From: Chaetoderma sp. LZ-2023a
Taxonomy: Eukaryota > Mollusca > Caudofoveata > Chaetodermatida > Chaetodermatidae
Length of the DNA stretch: 64,000 bases
Assembly: GCA_034401795.1 (NCBI GenBank)
Contig: CM067372.1
Span: 17,387,924-17,451,923, forward strand
Direction: 5' to 3'
Of this stretch, positions 34,938 to 44,708 are shown piece after piece. The notes beneath the pieces are model-generated. The model was not told the origin of the DNA. It was given only the letters and a program-made list of their open reading frames with translations, and searched no databases. A program made the translations under genes and the position numbers. How positions within the stretch are numbered: the first letter of the stretch is position 1; each line of letters begins with the position of its first letter.

Positions 34938-35020
34938 CAATTTATTGGCTGATACACATGCAACTATAAAGAGCCTGAAGACCGCGCCTCTGTGGGGTGG
35001 AGAGGCCGGGTTCGTATCTA

Positions 35021-35118
35021 GGGAGGTAAGTATCAACTCTCTCGTGAAAAAAGAAATCCTTGATTTCGTTTATTTCACATCAAGAGTATACTTACCTCCC
35101 TAATACTTTTGATATTGC
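35021..35118. repeat. DIRS internal complementary region
   Basis: GGGAGGTAAGTATCAACTCT complements the left outer end, and TTTCACATCAAGAGTATACT complements the right outer end; the two meet at CGTTTATTTCAC. In DIRS elements this region is thought to align the two ends when a circular intermediate forms (family knowledge). Confidence 0.9.
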
Positions 35119-35649
35119 CAGAATTCGACAGTGAATTCGGCGGGAGGGAGGCGAGGTCAAAAGACCAGCTCATCCCTATACGCTTTTCTGCGTTTAAGGC
35201 ACTTAAACTTCTGAAACTGTATGAAAAACAGTCAGGATTTGACTAACCATCGGATAACACCCCCGATGTATGAGAGATGACCGAATGTCATATGCGCTCC
35301 CCCCCCCTCCTTCCTGGGAGGAAGAGTCGAATGACCTCAATGTCCTATACGCTCTCTACGTACAAGTGCCATGTACTACAGGACAGAGACGAAAAAACTC
35401 CATTTTCGTATACTCTCAACAATGAACCACATAAATACACAAAACCATCATCATATAAATAACGGGTAACGTGACAAGACAATCAACAATGGACAACACA
35501 TACACAAGACTGACCTTGTTGAAATGGCTGCTGACATCCTCTTCCCATTGGTGAAGATCGATGCAGTCCCAAATTAGTGGTTGTTTCCATAAATTAATTG
35601 TGAAATATATAAGCAATGAGGAAACCCCATCAAAAATATATATGCCTAG

Positions 35650-38547
35650 TTATTTTTTCAAAATCGACAAGGCGAGAGGATTAGAGGTGTCACGGAGATA
35701 ATGGTCTGTAAAACTTGACTCACAGTGCCACTGAGCCACCGACATAATATCATCCACAGGGACCCCATTAAATAGGGCAGTGGATGTCACTACGCCGCGG
35801 ACACTGTGAGCCTTGGCCACGTCAACCTGCTTCCCGGTGGCGGATTTATGGCAAAACTGAATGCATTCTACAATCCACCTGGAAATGGTGTCCTTAGAAG
35901 CCCTGCCATGGGGTTCAATATATGACAACCATAACGCTGACTGGTCGGTGCGCCACTCCGCCGTACGTTGTTTGTAACGGCGCAGCGCCCGGACGGGACA
36001 CCATGCTTTAGAATTAGGATCATATCTAGTTAAAGCAGGCAAAATAATAGGTTGACCTGGATATTTCAACGACTGATTTTTAGCCAAGAAATTAATCCTA
36101 GGTAGCAGCTTAAGGCCTTCCCCTGAAACCACAAAACGGTCATCCTCGGCTGATAAGGCATGAATCTCACTCCTACGCCTAGCCGAGGCCGCAGCAATTA
36201 AAAACACAGTCTTCAGTGTTAATAGTTTCATAGAAATGGAACTAAGTGGTTCAAACGGCTTATCACCTAGTACTTGAAGCACTAGCGATAAACTCCAAGA
36301 CGGAATCACCGGTGGATTCCTTGGTCTTAGATTGCCCATGCCTTTAATTAATACATTTAATGTATTCACTTCATCACTTCCCCTCTTAGCCAAGCAAGGA
36401 ATAACAGACATTAAAGCTGACTTATAACCAGCAATAGAGTTAGGCTTGAGGCTATAGGCATCATAAAGGTGACAGAGGAAATCAGCTACTATCTGAATAG
36501 ATGCATCCATTGGATCAATACATCTTTTTGAGCACCATTCTGCAAATCTGTTGATTTTATAATTATATGCTCTGGAGGTTGACCCCCTCCTGGCTTTGGC
36601 CATAAACATGGCTGCTTGCTCAGAAAAGCCCTCCTTAATTCTAGATTCCTTGACAACATCCACGCAGTCAATCTGAACATTGACGGATTGTTGTGAAGGG
36701 CCTTGCCCTGGAAGATAATATCGTCCATCAGAGGCAGAGGAACCGGATTGCAGACCAGAAGGTCCAGCAGATCCGTATACCATGATCGGCTTGGCCAATC
36801 CGGGGCGATCAGAAGCACTTGGCATTCCTCTTGTCTGATTTTCTGAAGAATTTTTGGAATCAGGATTGCTGGAGGGAATGCGTATGCATACATTCTCCCC
36901 CAGCTGATAGCTAACGCATCTGTTGCGAAAGCGCTTGGATCCGGAATCGGAGAGACGTACGTCGTCATCTTCGCATTCTTCTTCGTTGCGAACAAATCGA
37001 TGTTGGGTTTCCCCCAATGGTCGAACAGACGATCCGCCACACATTGATTTAGTTGCCATTCCGTGGGTAAAACACTCATCCTTCGGCTCAATGAGTCTGC
37101 TAGCAGGTTTAACCTTCCCGGAATATGAACTGCTTTCAAGGTAATCTGGTGATCCAGACACCAACAAAGCAGTCTCCATGTCATCATACAGAGACTGGGC
37201 GACTTCGTTCCGCCCTGGCGGTTTATGTAAGTCACAACTGTTGAGTTGTCTGAACGAATAAGAACAATCTTGCCCTGAACTTTCTGTAAGAAATGTTCCA
37301 GGCCCAGGACTACTGCTCTTAGCTCCAGTAGATTTATATGTTCCTTTGACTGTTCCAGATTCCAAAGCCCTGATATCGTGGACTCTTCCAGGCAAGCTCC
37401 CCAACCCTCCATCGATGCATCTGTATACACAGTCACCTGAGGGTGGGGAGGGGTTAGCATAACCCCCACCAAGAGATTCTCTGTGTCCAACCACCATTGC
37501 AGGTGATGAATCAGAGGCGCCAACACTGACACATTCGAGTCCAGCGAACCTGTACTCTGGGTCCATTGTGTCATGAGAAATAACTGGATCGGCCGCCTGC
37601 GTAAGGCGGCCTGAGGAATGACTGGTTCCAATGAAACCATCAACCCAAGCATTCTCAAGTAAACCCGTGCCAGGACATGACGACTGTCGCACACTGACTG
37701 AATTAATGAGATGAGTTTCTGAACTCTCTCCTGAGTAGGATAAACATATCCTGTCTCTAGATCGAAGAACATCCCCAGGTAAACAAACTTCTGGGATGGA
37801 GTCAGCTCTGATTTTGGGAAATTGATCATCCAGCCTAAGTCTGTGAGAGTTTTCAAAACAATCTCCAGACTGGCCGACAAACTTTCCCGGGTGTGCGCTT
37901 TCAACAGCCAGTCGTCTATGTACGTGTGGACTGCTATGCTTCTCCTGCGGAGGTATGCGGTGATCGCAAGAACCACACGGGTGAAAACCCGAGGAGCCGT
38001 GGAAATTCCGAAGGGTAGCACCCTGAATTCCCACTGTCTGCCCTGGAATGCAAATCTCAGGAAGCGACGGAAACTCCTGTGTATGGGGATGTGGAAATAA
38101 GCGTCCTTCAAATCTATCGACGCTGTCCACATTCCCCTCTCTAACCCCGCCAACACCGAGCGCACAGTCTCCATCTTGAAACTGGGCGTCTCTATGAACT
38201 TGTTCAATGGCTTGAGGTTGAGAATTGGTCTCCACCCTCCGGTGTTCTTTGTTACTAAGAACAGGGTTGAATAGAAGCCCGGACACCTCTGTGCCGGCTG
38301 AATAGCTCCTTTTTGTATGAGGGAATTTATTTCCTCCTCGATACACAACCTTTGATCTGGATCTCTCGGATTTGGAGTCCAGATCGGCACTAGAGACAGT
38401 CGCGATGGCGGGCCTGTCATCCAATCGGGATGATACCCGACTGAAAGCCATCGCAAGACTAAACGGTCCTGAGTTAACCGTTCCCACTCTTGCATGTGGT
38501 CGGCTAATCGGCCTCCCATCGGTCCACCTAGGGATAGAGGTGGACAT
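35650..38547 (-). CDS. DIRS tyrosine recombinase frame (fossil element)
   Basis: The meaningful domain is the C-terminal third, about 35650-36700. It has a phage-integrase-like fold with an Arg in ARRRSEIHAL, the H-x-x-R box in AHSVRGVVTS and a late Tyr in FTDHYLRD. The upstream half overlaps the RT frame in another register and is probably not translated as such. The enzyme would integrate a circular DNA copy without an integrase of the retroviral kind. Confidence 0.8.
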   Translation of the reverse strand: MSTSIPRWTDGRPISRPHARVGTVNSGPFSLAMAFSRVSSRLDDRPAIATVSSADLDSKSERSRSKVVYRGGNKFPHTKRSYSAGTEVSGLLFNPVLSNKEHRRVETNSQPQAIEQVHRDAQFQDGDCALGVGGVREGNVDSVDRFEGRLFPHPHTQEFPSLPEICIPGQTVGIQGATLRNFHGSSGFHPCGSCDHRIPPQEKHSSPHVHRRLAVESAHPGKFVGQSGDCFENSHRLRLDDQFPKIRADSIPEVCLPGDVLRSRDRICLSYSGESSETHLINSVSVRQSSCPGTGLLENAWVDGFIGTSHSSGRLTQAADPVISHDTMDPEYRFAGLECVSVGASDSSPAMVVGHRESLGGGYANPSPPSGDCVYRCIDGGLGSLPGRVHDIRALESGTVKGTYKSTGAKSSSPGPGTFLTESSGQDCSYSFRQLNSCDLHKPPGRNEVAQSLYDDMETALLVSGSPDYLESSSYSGKVKPASRLIEPKDECFTHGMATKSMCGGSSVRPLGETQHRFVRNEEECEDDDVRLSDSGSKRFRNRCVSYQLGENVCIRIPSSNPDSKNSSENQTRGMPSASDRPGLAKPIMVYGSAGPSGLQSGSSASDGRYYLPGQGPSQQSVNVQIDCVDVVKESRIKEGFSEQAAMFMAKARRGSTSRAYNYKINRFAEWCSKRCIDPMDASIQIVADFLCHLYDAYSLKPNSIAGYKSALMSVIPCLAKRGSDEVNTLNVLIKGMGNLRPRNPPVIPSWSLSLVLQVLGDKPFEPLSSISMKLLTLKTVFLIAAASARRRSEIHALSAEDDRFVVSGEGLKLLPRINFLAKNQSLKYPGQPIILPALTRYDPNSKAWCPVRALRRYKQRTAEWRTDQSALWLSYIEPHGRASKDTISRWIVECIQFCHKSATGKQVDVAKAHSVRGVVTSTALFNGVPVDDIMSVAQWHCESSFTDHYLRDTSNPLALSILKK

Positions 38548-38939
38548 AAGGAGTGCAAGAGCGGCACTGTCTCCTTTGCCAGAAACACCGGCGCGGTTCT
38601 CACCGCGGTAACCGTCCCATCAGGAACGATTACCCCGCCCAGATCCTCGCGCGCCACGACCAGCACCGCGCGCACCACGGTGCGCGGGCGGCTGCCTGGC
38701 TGACTGCGCCTGAGGAGCCTGCGCCCCCCTCGCTGCTGGCCGAATCGCACGCGGCCGAGGCCGGCGCTGCGATGGTGGTTGGCCTCTGACCTGGCCACTA
38801 CCACCTCGAGCCTGCAGGGGACGATACGCAGGGGGTGCGGCGCGAACGTTGGCACGACGAAGCACCTCAAACTGTTCGCGCAGCGCCCTCTGGTTATTGA
38901 CCAGAGTAACCGTCTCCTGGAGGTGTCTACATCCCTCAC
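36489..38939 (-). CDS. DIRS reverse transcriptase-RNase H polyprotein (fossil element)
   Basis: The frame contains the RT palm (ASIDLKDAYFHIPIH, FRVLPFGISTAPRVFTR, and the YIDD box in HTYIDDWLLKA). RNase H follows (VTVYTDASMEGWGACL, NLLELRAV, IRSDNSTVVTYIN, HIPGRLNLLADSLSR). After it comes a domain with DLFATKKNAK, YVSPIPDP, ATDALAISWG and LLIAPDWPSRSWYTDLL, which occupies the place of the DAM-like methyltransferase domain of DIRS elements. It overlaps the recombinase frame. Confidence 0.9.
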   Translation of the reverse strand: MRDVDTSRRRLLWSITRGRCANSLRCFVVPTFAPHPLRIVPCRLEVVVARSEANHHRSAGLGRVRFGQQRGGRRLLRRSQPGSRPRTVVRAVLVVAREDLGGVIVPDGTVTAVRTAPVFLAKETVPLLHSLCPPLSLGGPMGGRLADHMQEWERLTQDRLVLRWLSVGYHPDWMTGPPSRLSLVPIWTPNPRDPDQRLCIEEEINSLIQKGAIQPAQRCPGFYSTLFLVTKNTGGWRPILNLKPLNKFIETPSFKMETVRSVLAGLERGMWTASIDLKDAYFHIPIHRSFRRFLRFAFQGRQWEFRVLPFGISTAPRVFTRVVLAITAYLRRRSIAVHTYIDDWLLKAHTRESLSASLEIVLKTLTDLGWMINFPKSELTPSQKFVYLGMFFDLETGYVYPTQERVQKLISLIQSVCDSRHVLARVYLRMLGLMVSLEPVIPQAALRRRPIQLFLMTQWTQSTGSLDSNVSVLAPLIHHLQWWLDTENLLVGVMLTPPHPQVTVYTDASMEGWGACLEESTISGLWNLEQSKEHINLLELRAVVLGLEHFLQKVQGKIVLIRSDNSTVVTYINRQGGTKSPSLCMMTWRLLCWCLDHQITLKAVHIPGRLNLLADSLSRRMSVLPTEWQLNQCVADRLFDHWGKPNIDLFATKKNAKMTTYVSPIPDPSAFATDALAISWGRMYAYAFPPAILIPKILQKIRQEECQVLLIAPDWPSRSWYTDLLDLLVCNPVPLPLMDDIIFQGKALHNNPSMFRLTAWMLSRNLELRRAFLSKQPCLWPKPGGGQPPEHIIIKSTDLQNGAQKDVLIQWMHLFR

Positions 38940-40750
38940 CTCCAGAGACCAGGACCTGTCATAGGCGTACGTAGTAGCCTATTGTAGAGGTCCTGGGACG
39001 GGCACAGATTATCCAAGGCAAAAGTGCGCCTTGCCCGGACACTCCTGGTCACCGCCCGCGTCATACAGTCCAGAGCCAGGTTGATACCATCCTGGATGGC
39101 TCGCTGGACTGTGACCGGACTTGGCTGGCGCGATGTGGATGCTGTTACTACCCCTTGTAACAGCTGGGAGACGTGGGACAGAGCGGCAATCGAAGCCCTC
39201 CCACTCTCCTCCGCATCACGCAACGCGGCATTTGCCGAACGCAACGCGTTCGAGCACAAGACTCCCGTGTCAGAACGGGAGCCTGGCCGCACATCCTCAC
39301 CCAAAGCCGCGCGGTCATCCACGCTCGGCTTTGGTACCACACCGTACCGCTGGTAGTCCAGGGGCACGATGCGGCAACGCCTGGCCACCTCGCGCGGGGC
39401 CTTAGCGAGACGTCCACTCGACTTAATGGACGTCTCCGCCGCCTCGAACATGTCAACGACATGCTCTGCCAGCGGCAGAGAAGGCATAGCGTTAGCAGTA
39501 GGCTTACCAGCTAACCACGGCCTGTGTTCACGCTGGCTAGCCGACTGCTCCACGGGCAGATCTGGTCTAACACTCACCAGCCACTGGCATGCGTCAGACC
39601 AATCCTCCTCCGTGGCTAGTTGCGAGCGCTCTACAAGACGGGGGCCTTCGTCTTCCTCCTGAGCACAAGCAACAGAGCTTGACGGCGGATACGCTGATAT
39701 CCCTGGCAAGCCAGGGAAAGCATGCGGGCCTGATAATACCGGCATGCTAATCTCACTGGCTTGACCAGGAGCAGGCGCCGTGGTAGAGCGCGGGGCATAT
39801 ACCGCCCCACCACGGCCCCGGCCAGCACCAGCTACACTCTCGGCAAGCCGAGGTATGCGGTACCGCTGGCCTTCAGCGCCCAGGGCCACAGTCTGAACCG
39901 TGGATTCTACCCCTGGGAGAGTAGAACCGTGGAAAAAGGCGCCTGTATTCCCCGCGAGGGGTGCACAAACGTCATATTCCATGGCCACGTCTTCAGACGG
40001 CGACCCCAACAGGTAATCATCATCCTCCTGGCCAGAAAGATTAGACTCCGGGTCAGCAAAGAGAGCTAACCCGGACTGGCCAGGGAAGGTGCCATACGAG
40101 GTACTGGCAGCCGCGGTGTGCGGATACCCCTGGACTGATGAGCAGCCCGCGGGTTCCAGCGACGACCGTCCACGGTCCCTATCGGGCGCGGCAATAAGCC
40201 TGCTGCCAGGGCCGTGGAACACCCCCTCTAATGGGGCCACCTCTGAATCTTCAAACAACGGAAGCGTACTAAGGAACGTTGATTCAGAGGTGGGGATTAC
40301 CTGCTCCGAAGCAGATGATGAGGTCAATAAAGGATTTGGTCCAGGAAGCATGCCACGAAGCAACTCTGGAACCAAATCCTTGATTGTCCTCCTCATCTCT
40401 CCCAACATCTCGGTCCGGAAGGCCTCCATGTCCACCGCGGATGAGGCCTTCCTCTTACCCTTCTTACTTACGACCTCTTTTTTCAGCTTCTTTTTCTCCT
40501 CCTCCAACTTGTCCTTCGCCTGCAAGCACAAGAATTCGGACATTAGCTCGCCCCCCCAGTGCTTACATATCTCGCAATTAAGCAAGGGACCACAGGGGCT
40601 ACACTGAAAACATAGAAAGATCTTATCATGAAAGCATGTGTTGTCTCTCAGCCAATAAATTAGCAAAGAGGAAGTGCTAGTCTGCGCATGCGCGGTGGTG
40701 GGGCTGGCATCCGCCAGACTACGCTCTGACTCCCTGCCCAGTAGGGGCAC
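38936..40750 (-). CDS. DIRS gag-like protein (fossil element)
   Basis: 604-residue frame overlapping the start of the RT frame by a few bases. Near the N terminus is a cysteine cluster, CFQCSPC then CEICKHW and FLCLQAKDKLEEEKKKLKKE, followed by a basic helix. The rest is low in recognisable folds and rich in S, G, P and A. The DIRS fossil at 44867 has a matching CFRCTKC..CNVC..W pattern, which supports a shared gag-type nucleic-acid-binding region. Confidence 0.75.
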   Translation of the reverse strand: MPLLGRESERSLADASPTTAHAQTSTSSLLIYWLRDNTCFHDKIFLCFQCSPCGPLLNCEICKHWGGELMSEFLCLQAKDKLEEEKKKLKKEVVSKKGKRKASSAVDMEAFRTEMLGEMRRTIKDLVPELLRGMLPGPNPLLTSSSASEQVIPTSESTFLSTLPLFEDSEVAPLEGVFHGPGSRLIAAPDRDRGRSSLEPAGCSSVQGYPHTAAASTSYGTFPGQSGLALFADPESNLSGQEDDDYLLGSPSEDVAMEYDVCAPLAGNTGAFFHGSTLPGVESTVQTVALGAEGQRYRIPRLAESVAGAGRGRGGAVYAPRSTTAPAPGQASEISMPVLSGPHAFPGLPGISAYPPSSSVACAQEEDEGPRLVERSQLATEEDWSDACQWLVSVRPDLPVEQSASQREHRPWLAGKPTANAMPSLPLAEHVVDMFEAAETSIKSSGRLAKAPREVARRCRIVPLDYQRYGVVPKPSVDDRAALGEDVRPGSRSDTGVLCSNALRSANAALRDAEESGRASIAALSHVSQLLQGVVTASTSRQPSPVTVQRAIQDGINLALDCMTRAVTRSVRARRTFALDNLCPSQDLYNRLLRTPMTGPGLWR

Positions 40751-40827
40751 CTAACTGTTTTAATCTGAGTGTTTATTGAGTGAAAGCCAATATTTAGCAA
40801 TATCAAAAGTATTAGGGAGGTAAGTAT
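40741..40827. repeat. DIRS right inverted terminal repeat
   Basis: GTAGGGGCACCTAACTGTTT to GTATTAGGGAGGTAAGTAT. Exact complement of 34851-34937. Confidence 0.95.
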
Positions 40828-40892
40828 ACTCTTGATGTGAAATTTGCTCAGGGGGACAGATTGCTTCCCCTGGCTACACTACTGCATATGTC

Positions 40893-41520
40893 TCCTTAAA
40901 AATATATGGCAAATTATTATAGGTTACAATTTGAAATGTTACAGCACATGCTTTTCTTCACGTGTCTAGATTGCATGTCAAGAACTCAAATTCAAGTTAA
41001 ATGGATGGAAAAATTGAAGGCCATTCTGGAAATAACGGGCCAATTGGACATATATTTGGCAGAAACTGTAAACACTAAACAGGTAGTTCAACGAATAAGA
41101 TATGCTTTAGAGCAGCAGTATGTAGAAAGATGGCCACAACTCATAAATGATTCAACACAGTTAACATTCTATAAAGAAATTAAAAAAAAATTTAAATACG
41201 AAGACAATTTATAAATATTACCATATAGAGAAGCTATAACCTTCTGTCATTTCAGAACACTGAACCATCAACTCGCAATAGAATCTAAAAGGTGGGTGGG
41301 TATTGACAGGGAGGAATGATTTTGTAATACATGTAATGTAGTAGAAACAGAAATACATTTTCTTTTCTGCTGCGAAAAATACACAACAGAAAGCACACAA
41401 TTTATACCTGATTACTATGTAAAGCAGAACACAACAGAGAAAACTCTGTTTGCGATCTGTAACAAACCAATACTGAATAGGTTATGCAAATATCTGCGGC
41501 TCTCAAAGAAAAGAGAAAAA
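40893..41520 (+). pseudogene. LINE 3' ORF2 remnant
   Basis: The plus-strand frame 40906-41214 continues, after a stop near 41215, through FCHFRTLNHQLAIESKRW and then CNTCNVVETEIHFLFCCEKY. FR..NH.L.IE..R followed by C..C...E.E.HFL..C..Y is the C-terminal zinc-knuckle-like segment of many animal LINE ORF2 proteins. It is 5'-truncated and broken by at least two in-frame stops. The preceding 8 bp is the hAT target duplication, so the hAT-like element may have inserted at the edge of this LINE. Confidence 0.65.
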
Positions 41521-41828
41521 CCCGCCCCACAACAACAACAACGATGGCAACAACAATGACAATGACGACAACAACTACAACATTAGGAGCACCTTGGACA
41601 CACACCTCTCTACTACGACCAATGGAACAACCACAGCTCCACCAACAATATGCAACAATCAGCACCGCCACAACCCCCGCCACCACCACAACAACAATAA
41701 CAACGACAGCGACAATGCAATTGACAACGACAACAATGTTGTCAGCGACAAGGAAAAAGATGTCGAAAACAAAATATTTCAGACGCAACGGCAGCAGCTA
41801 ATCACGAAATAATCTCGATAATAATAAT
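41521..41828. repeat. ACA/CAA-rich low-complexity tract
   Basis: About 250 bp of ACAACAACAACGATGGC-like sequence, ending in ATAATAATAATAACAAGAGG, where the next interspersed repeat begins. Confidence 0.8.
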
Positions 41829-43282
41829 AACAAGAGGCCAAAGGTGACAGTGTGGCTCACCTTGAGCACCATCAATTTTTGTCAAAATTGTTGGTGGGTG
41901 GTTTAGCAGTCTTTTAATTGAGTTTGTGGACATTTTTGCAAGTGCAATATGGTGGCTAAACATGCTACATTTTGATTGGCCCACAGTTTCGGAGAAGATT
42001 TTGAAAGATGTTTCCTAAAATCGGCCAAAGTCCAAAATGGCCGCCGGGCAAATTGGCCGATCAAGTTCATTTGAACAAACTTGGATCCTTATGTCCTAAG
42101 GATGCTTCCTGCCAAATATAATTGAAATCGGCCGTGTAGTTCTCCAGAAGAAGACATTTAAGATTTCCCATTGCTTTAGTATTGGCGCCTTTGGCGGGAA
42201 AATAATCAAAGATGGCCACCGTTTATCCGACAGTTTCGAAAAATTTGAGCTCAGAATACCCCAAAAAATATATAGAACCAATTTCGGCCTCAAAATACAT
42301 CAAATAAAAAAATCCAATGTGGCCACCAAACACGCTACATTTTGATTGGACAGCATCCATGTTTTTTACGGATCAATTTCCCTTGAACAAACTTTAATGG
42401 CCCTTAGTCCCTAATCATATCTCCCAAATTTCGGCCTGATCCCTTCAGCGGTTCTGGAGAAGTCATTTTCGGGAAAACTACGTCATCCAAGATGGCCACC
42501 AAACCATTTGGTCAATTAGGTCTTCTTGAACAAAATTAGCTTACCTCTTTCCCTAGATGATGTTTCATGAGTTTTGAATCGATTCCCCAAGCGGTTTCGG
42601 AGATTTTTCAAGATGTTTCCTAAAATCGGCCGAAATCCAGGATGGCCATCGGCCAAATTGGCCGATCAGATTCCTTTGAACAAACTTGGATTCCTATGCC
42701 ATAAGAATGCTTCCTGCCACATATAATTGAAATCGGCCCAGTGGTTCTTGAGAAGTCGTTTAAAGATGTTGTGAGGACTAGATACCCGATCACTCTGATT
42801 AACTTGATAATCATAATATAGATTCTCCTTTACTAGAACAAAATGCTTTTTAAATTTTTGTAATTGCTCCAGCCAAAGCTGAGATAAGCACATAGCAACC
42901 TCCTTGACAACCAAACGTTTTTAGCTATCGCACTAAACTTGTGACGTCACACCGGGAAGACACCAATTCTTATAGTCTAGAGAGCATAGCTAGGCGCTCT
43001 ACTGCTGCACATATTAGGAACCTAAGCACCTGTTCTTTGACAATTCATTGTTCACACAGGAACACTACATTGTTAAAGGTGTACAAAGATTCAGTAATAG
43101 CAAAGTTGATGATATTTTTGTTGATTAAACTTAAAGGATAGTTCTCATGGTCACGGTTAGAGGTGACAGTAACATCGGATTTCGTGTACGTGAGGCTATA
43201 TTTAATCAAACCCACACACACACTTCTTGGAATACAATTCTACAAATGCATATATATCTTACTCTTATCTTTCTGGATTGAC

Positions 43283-43454
43283 CACAGGCCTTTGAATTTT
43301 CGTCCATCCATATCACTACCACATATCCCCCTACAACATGATGTATATATACCTACTATATATAGTGTATATTATATATAGTAAGTATATATACATCATG
43401 TAGTAGGGGGATATGTGGTAGTGATATGGATGGACGAAAATTCAAAAGCCTGTG
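43283..43454. repeat. 172-bp near-perfect palindrome
   Basis: CACAGGCCTTTGAATTTTCG at the left mirrors CGAAAATTCAAAAGCCTGTG at the right. The arms pair through CCACATATCCCCCTAC/GTAGGGGGATATGTGG to a TATATATAGTGTATATTATA centre near 43368. It could form a cruciform. Confidence 0.9.
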
Positions 43455-43803
43455 GATTGACTGCGGAGATTTTCCATTATAGATGATAGGCACATGTATG
43501 TACACAAATGTACAACTTTTTAAATGACAGTAGGCCTACACAGCTCAGTGCATTTACTACCGCAATTTACCATTGTGCAGACTTATGAATAAATTTACGA
43601 TTGCAAAATAGCAGTTACTATAGTTATGTGTTTAAAATTAACTAAAATGCTGGGAAAATATAAATCAAATCTAAACTAATCTATTTGCGCATAGTCATCC
43701 AGAGTAGGCCTACACAGTTTATTTACAATTTAGGCATCGATCAAGTTGCCCGGTGAGGCTTTCACTGCCGTCCGCACGCATATAGTACAACTTAAATAAC
43801 ACA

Positions 43804-43870
43804 TACTGTTGAATATTTTGAACATAATTGGGTTGGATTTCAACCCAAATTATGCTAAAAAATATTCAAC
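43804..43870. repeat. inverted pair of the TTTGACTGGAA-type motif
   Basis: CTGTTGAATATTTTGAACAT and AATTGGGTTG face CAACCCAAATTATG and CTAAAAAATATTCAACAG across a five-base loop. The first 14 bases equal the start of the dispersed motif. Confidence 0.8.
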
Positions 43871-44708
43871 AGACAGGTTCTTGTATCGTGTTCATATGGT
43901 CCTAACTAACAAGCTTGTGTTTTTGCGTTGGAAACATATAGTTATTTATGAGCTGCACTGTAAGTAAAGACCAGCGATCTCTGAACATTCTGTCAGTTCA
44001 AATACATCGCCAAAAGCTTATAGATAAACAATTACATTGATTCTAATCATGAGAAATTTCACATTTAAGACACACACTTATTGTACATTTGTAATCTTCA
44101 GAAAAAGTTGTAGCTGCATTCTGGAGCTTATACATATCTTTTTAGATGCCATGCTTTACCGTTGTTATAGGCCTATTATTATGCGAATATGGCTATCCAT
44201 GAAACCATTAAAATGAGTAAATATCATGATAGAATTAAAAAAAAATCATGATTTCTTATTTCTTGAAGACTTAGCTTCAACCTGACATAATTTATGTTAT
44301 GGTTGTGAAGCCTCTCGTGTTAAACGAACGTTTTAAAAATAGGTCACCTTTGTACTACAGACAGTGAAATATTGACACAGCTCACAGCGCCGTTCCCGGT
44401 GTGATATCACAGGGAGCGGGGATATGATTTAGATCGAGGCGTCATTTAATCTCGTTATTCGGGCTGCCTAACATATTTCTTTTCACTCCAAGTGATGCTA
44501 TTGTGTTTATATAGTGTAGTAGACCATAAAATTAATTGAAACTCGTTATCGACCATAAGTCCTCACAAGACCTTTAAAGGAAAAGTTGACGGACGGACAG
44601 ACGGGCACCACGGCATAAGCTCACTTGGCATCTCAGGCCAGCTGAGCTAATGATTATTATGATGATCATGATAAGTGATTATAATGATGATAATTATGCT
44701 AATAATAA

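Larger units (their letters stand above)
34810..40843 (-). mobile_element. DIRS-type retroelement, looks whole (fossil)
   Basis: 6.0-kb element inside the hAT-like repeat. Perfect 87-bp inverted terminal repeats lie at 34851-34937 and 40741-40827. The internal complementary region at 35021-35118 joins complements of both outer ends, the hallmark of DIRS. Parts on the minus strand are a gag-like frame, RT-RNase H with an adjoining methyltransferase-like domain, and a tyrosine recombinase. The frames are long and overlap as the family allows. It looks whole, with no break noticed. Identical inverted repeats suggest a recent insertion. Tyrosine-recombinase elements do not normally duplicate their target, and no duplication was seen. 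Confidence 0.95.
34411..40884. mobile_element. hAT-like non-autonomous element split by a DIRS insertion
   Basis: Left end CAGTGACGTAGCCAGG; the right end, read inward on the minus strand, is CAGTAGTGTAGCCAGG (14 of 16 match). CATATGTC flanks both ends (34403-34410 and 40885-40892), the 8-bp duplication typical of hAT. Outside the nested DIRS only about 440 bp remain (34411-34809 and 40844-40884), with no transposase, so this is a MITE-sized derivative. Confidence 0.85.
42770..44572. mobile_element. unclassified 1.8-kb insert with inverted ends
   Basis: TTGTGAGGACT at the left is matched by its complement AGTCCTCACAA at the right. A second inverted pair lies inside: GTGACGTCACACCGGGAA near 42940 and TTCCCGGTGTGATATCAC near 44393. 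No transposase frame was found. It contains two strong hairpins (43283-43454, 43804-43870). No clear target duplication was seen. Confidence 0.5.
41829..44650 (-). repeat. AAGAGGCCC-type interspersed repeat, copy with an insertion
   Basis: The left end (AACAAGAGGCCAAAGGTGAC) and the right end (GTTGACGGACGGACAGACGG, CATAAGCTCACTTGGC, GCTAATGATTATT) belong to the same family as 13149-13928. Internal blocks with AAATTGGCCGATC.., CCTTTGAACAAACTTGGAT and GCTTCCTGCCA repeat near 42040 and 42655. The element is split at about 42770-44572 by a second repeat. Confidence 0.7.
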
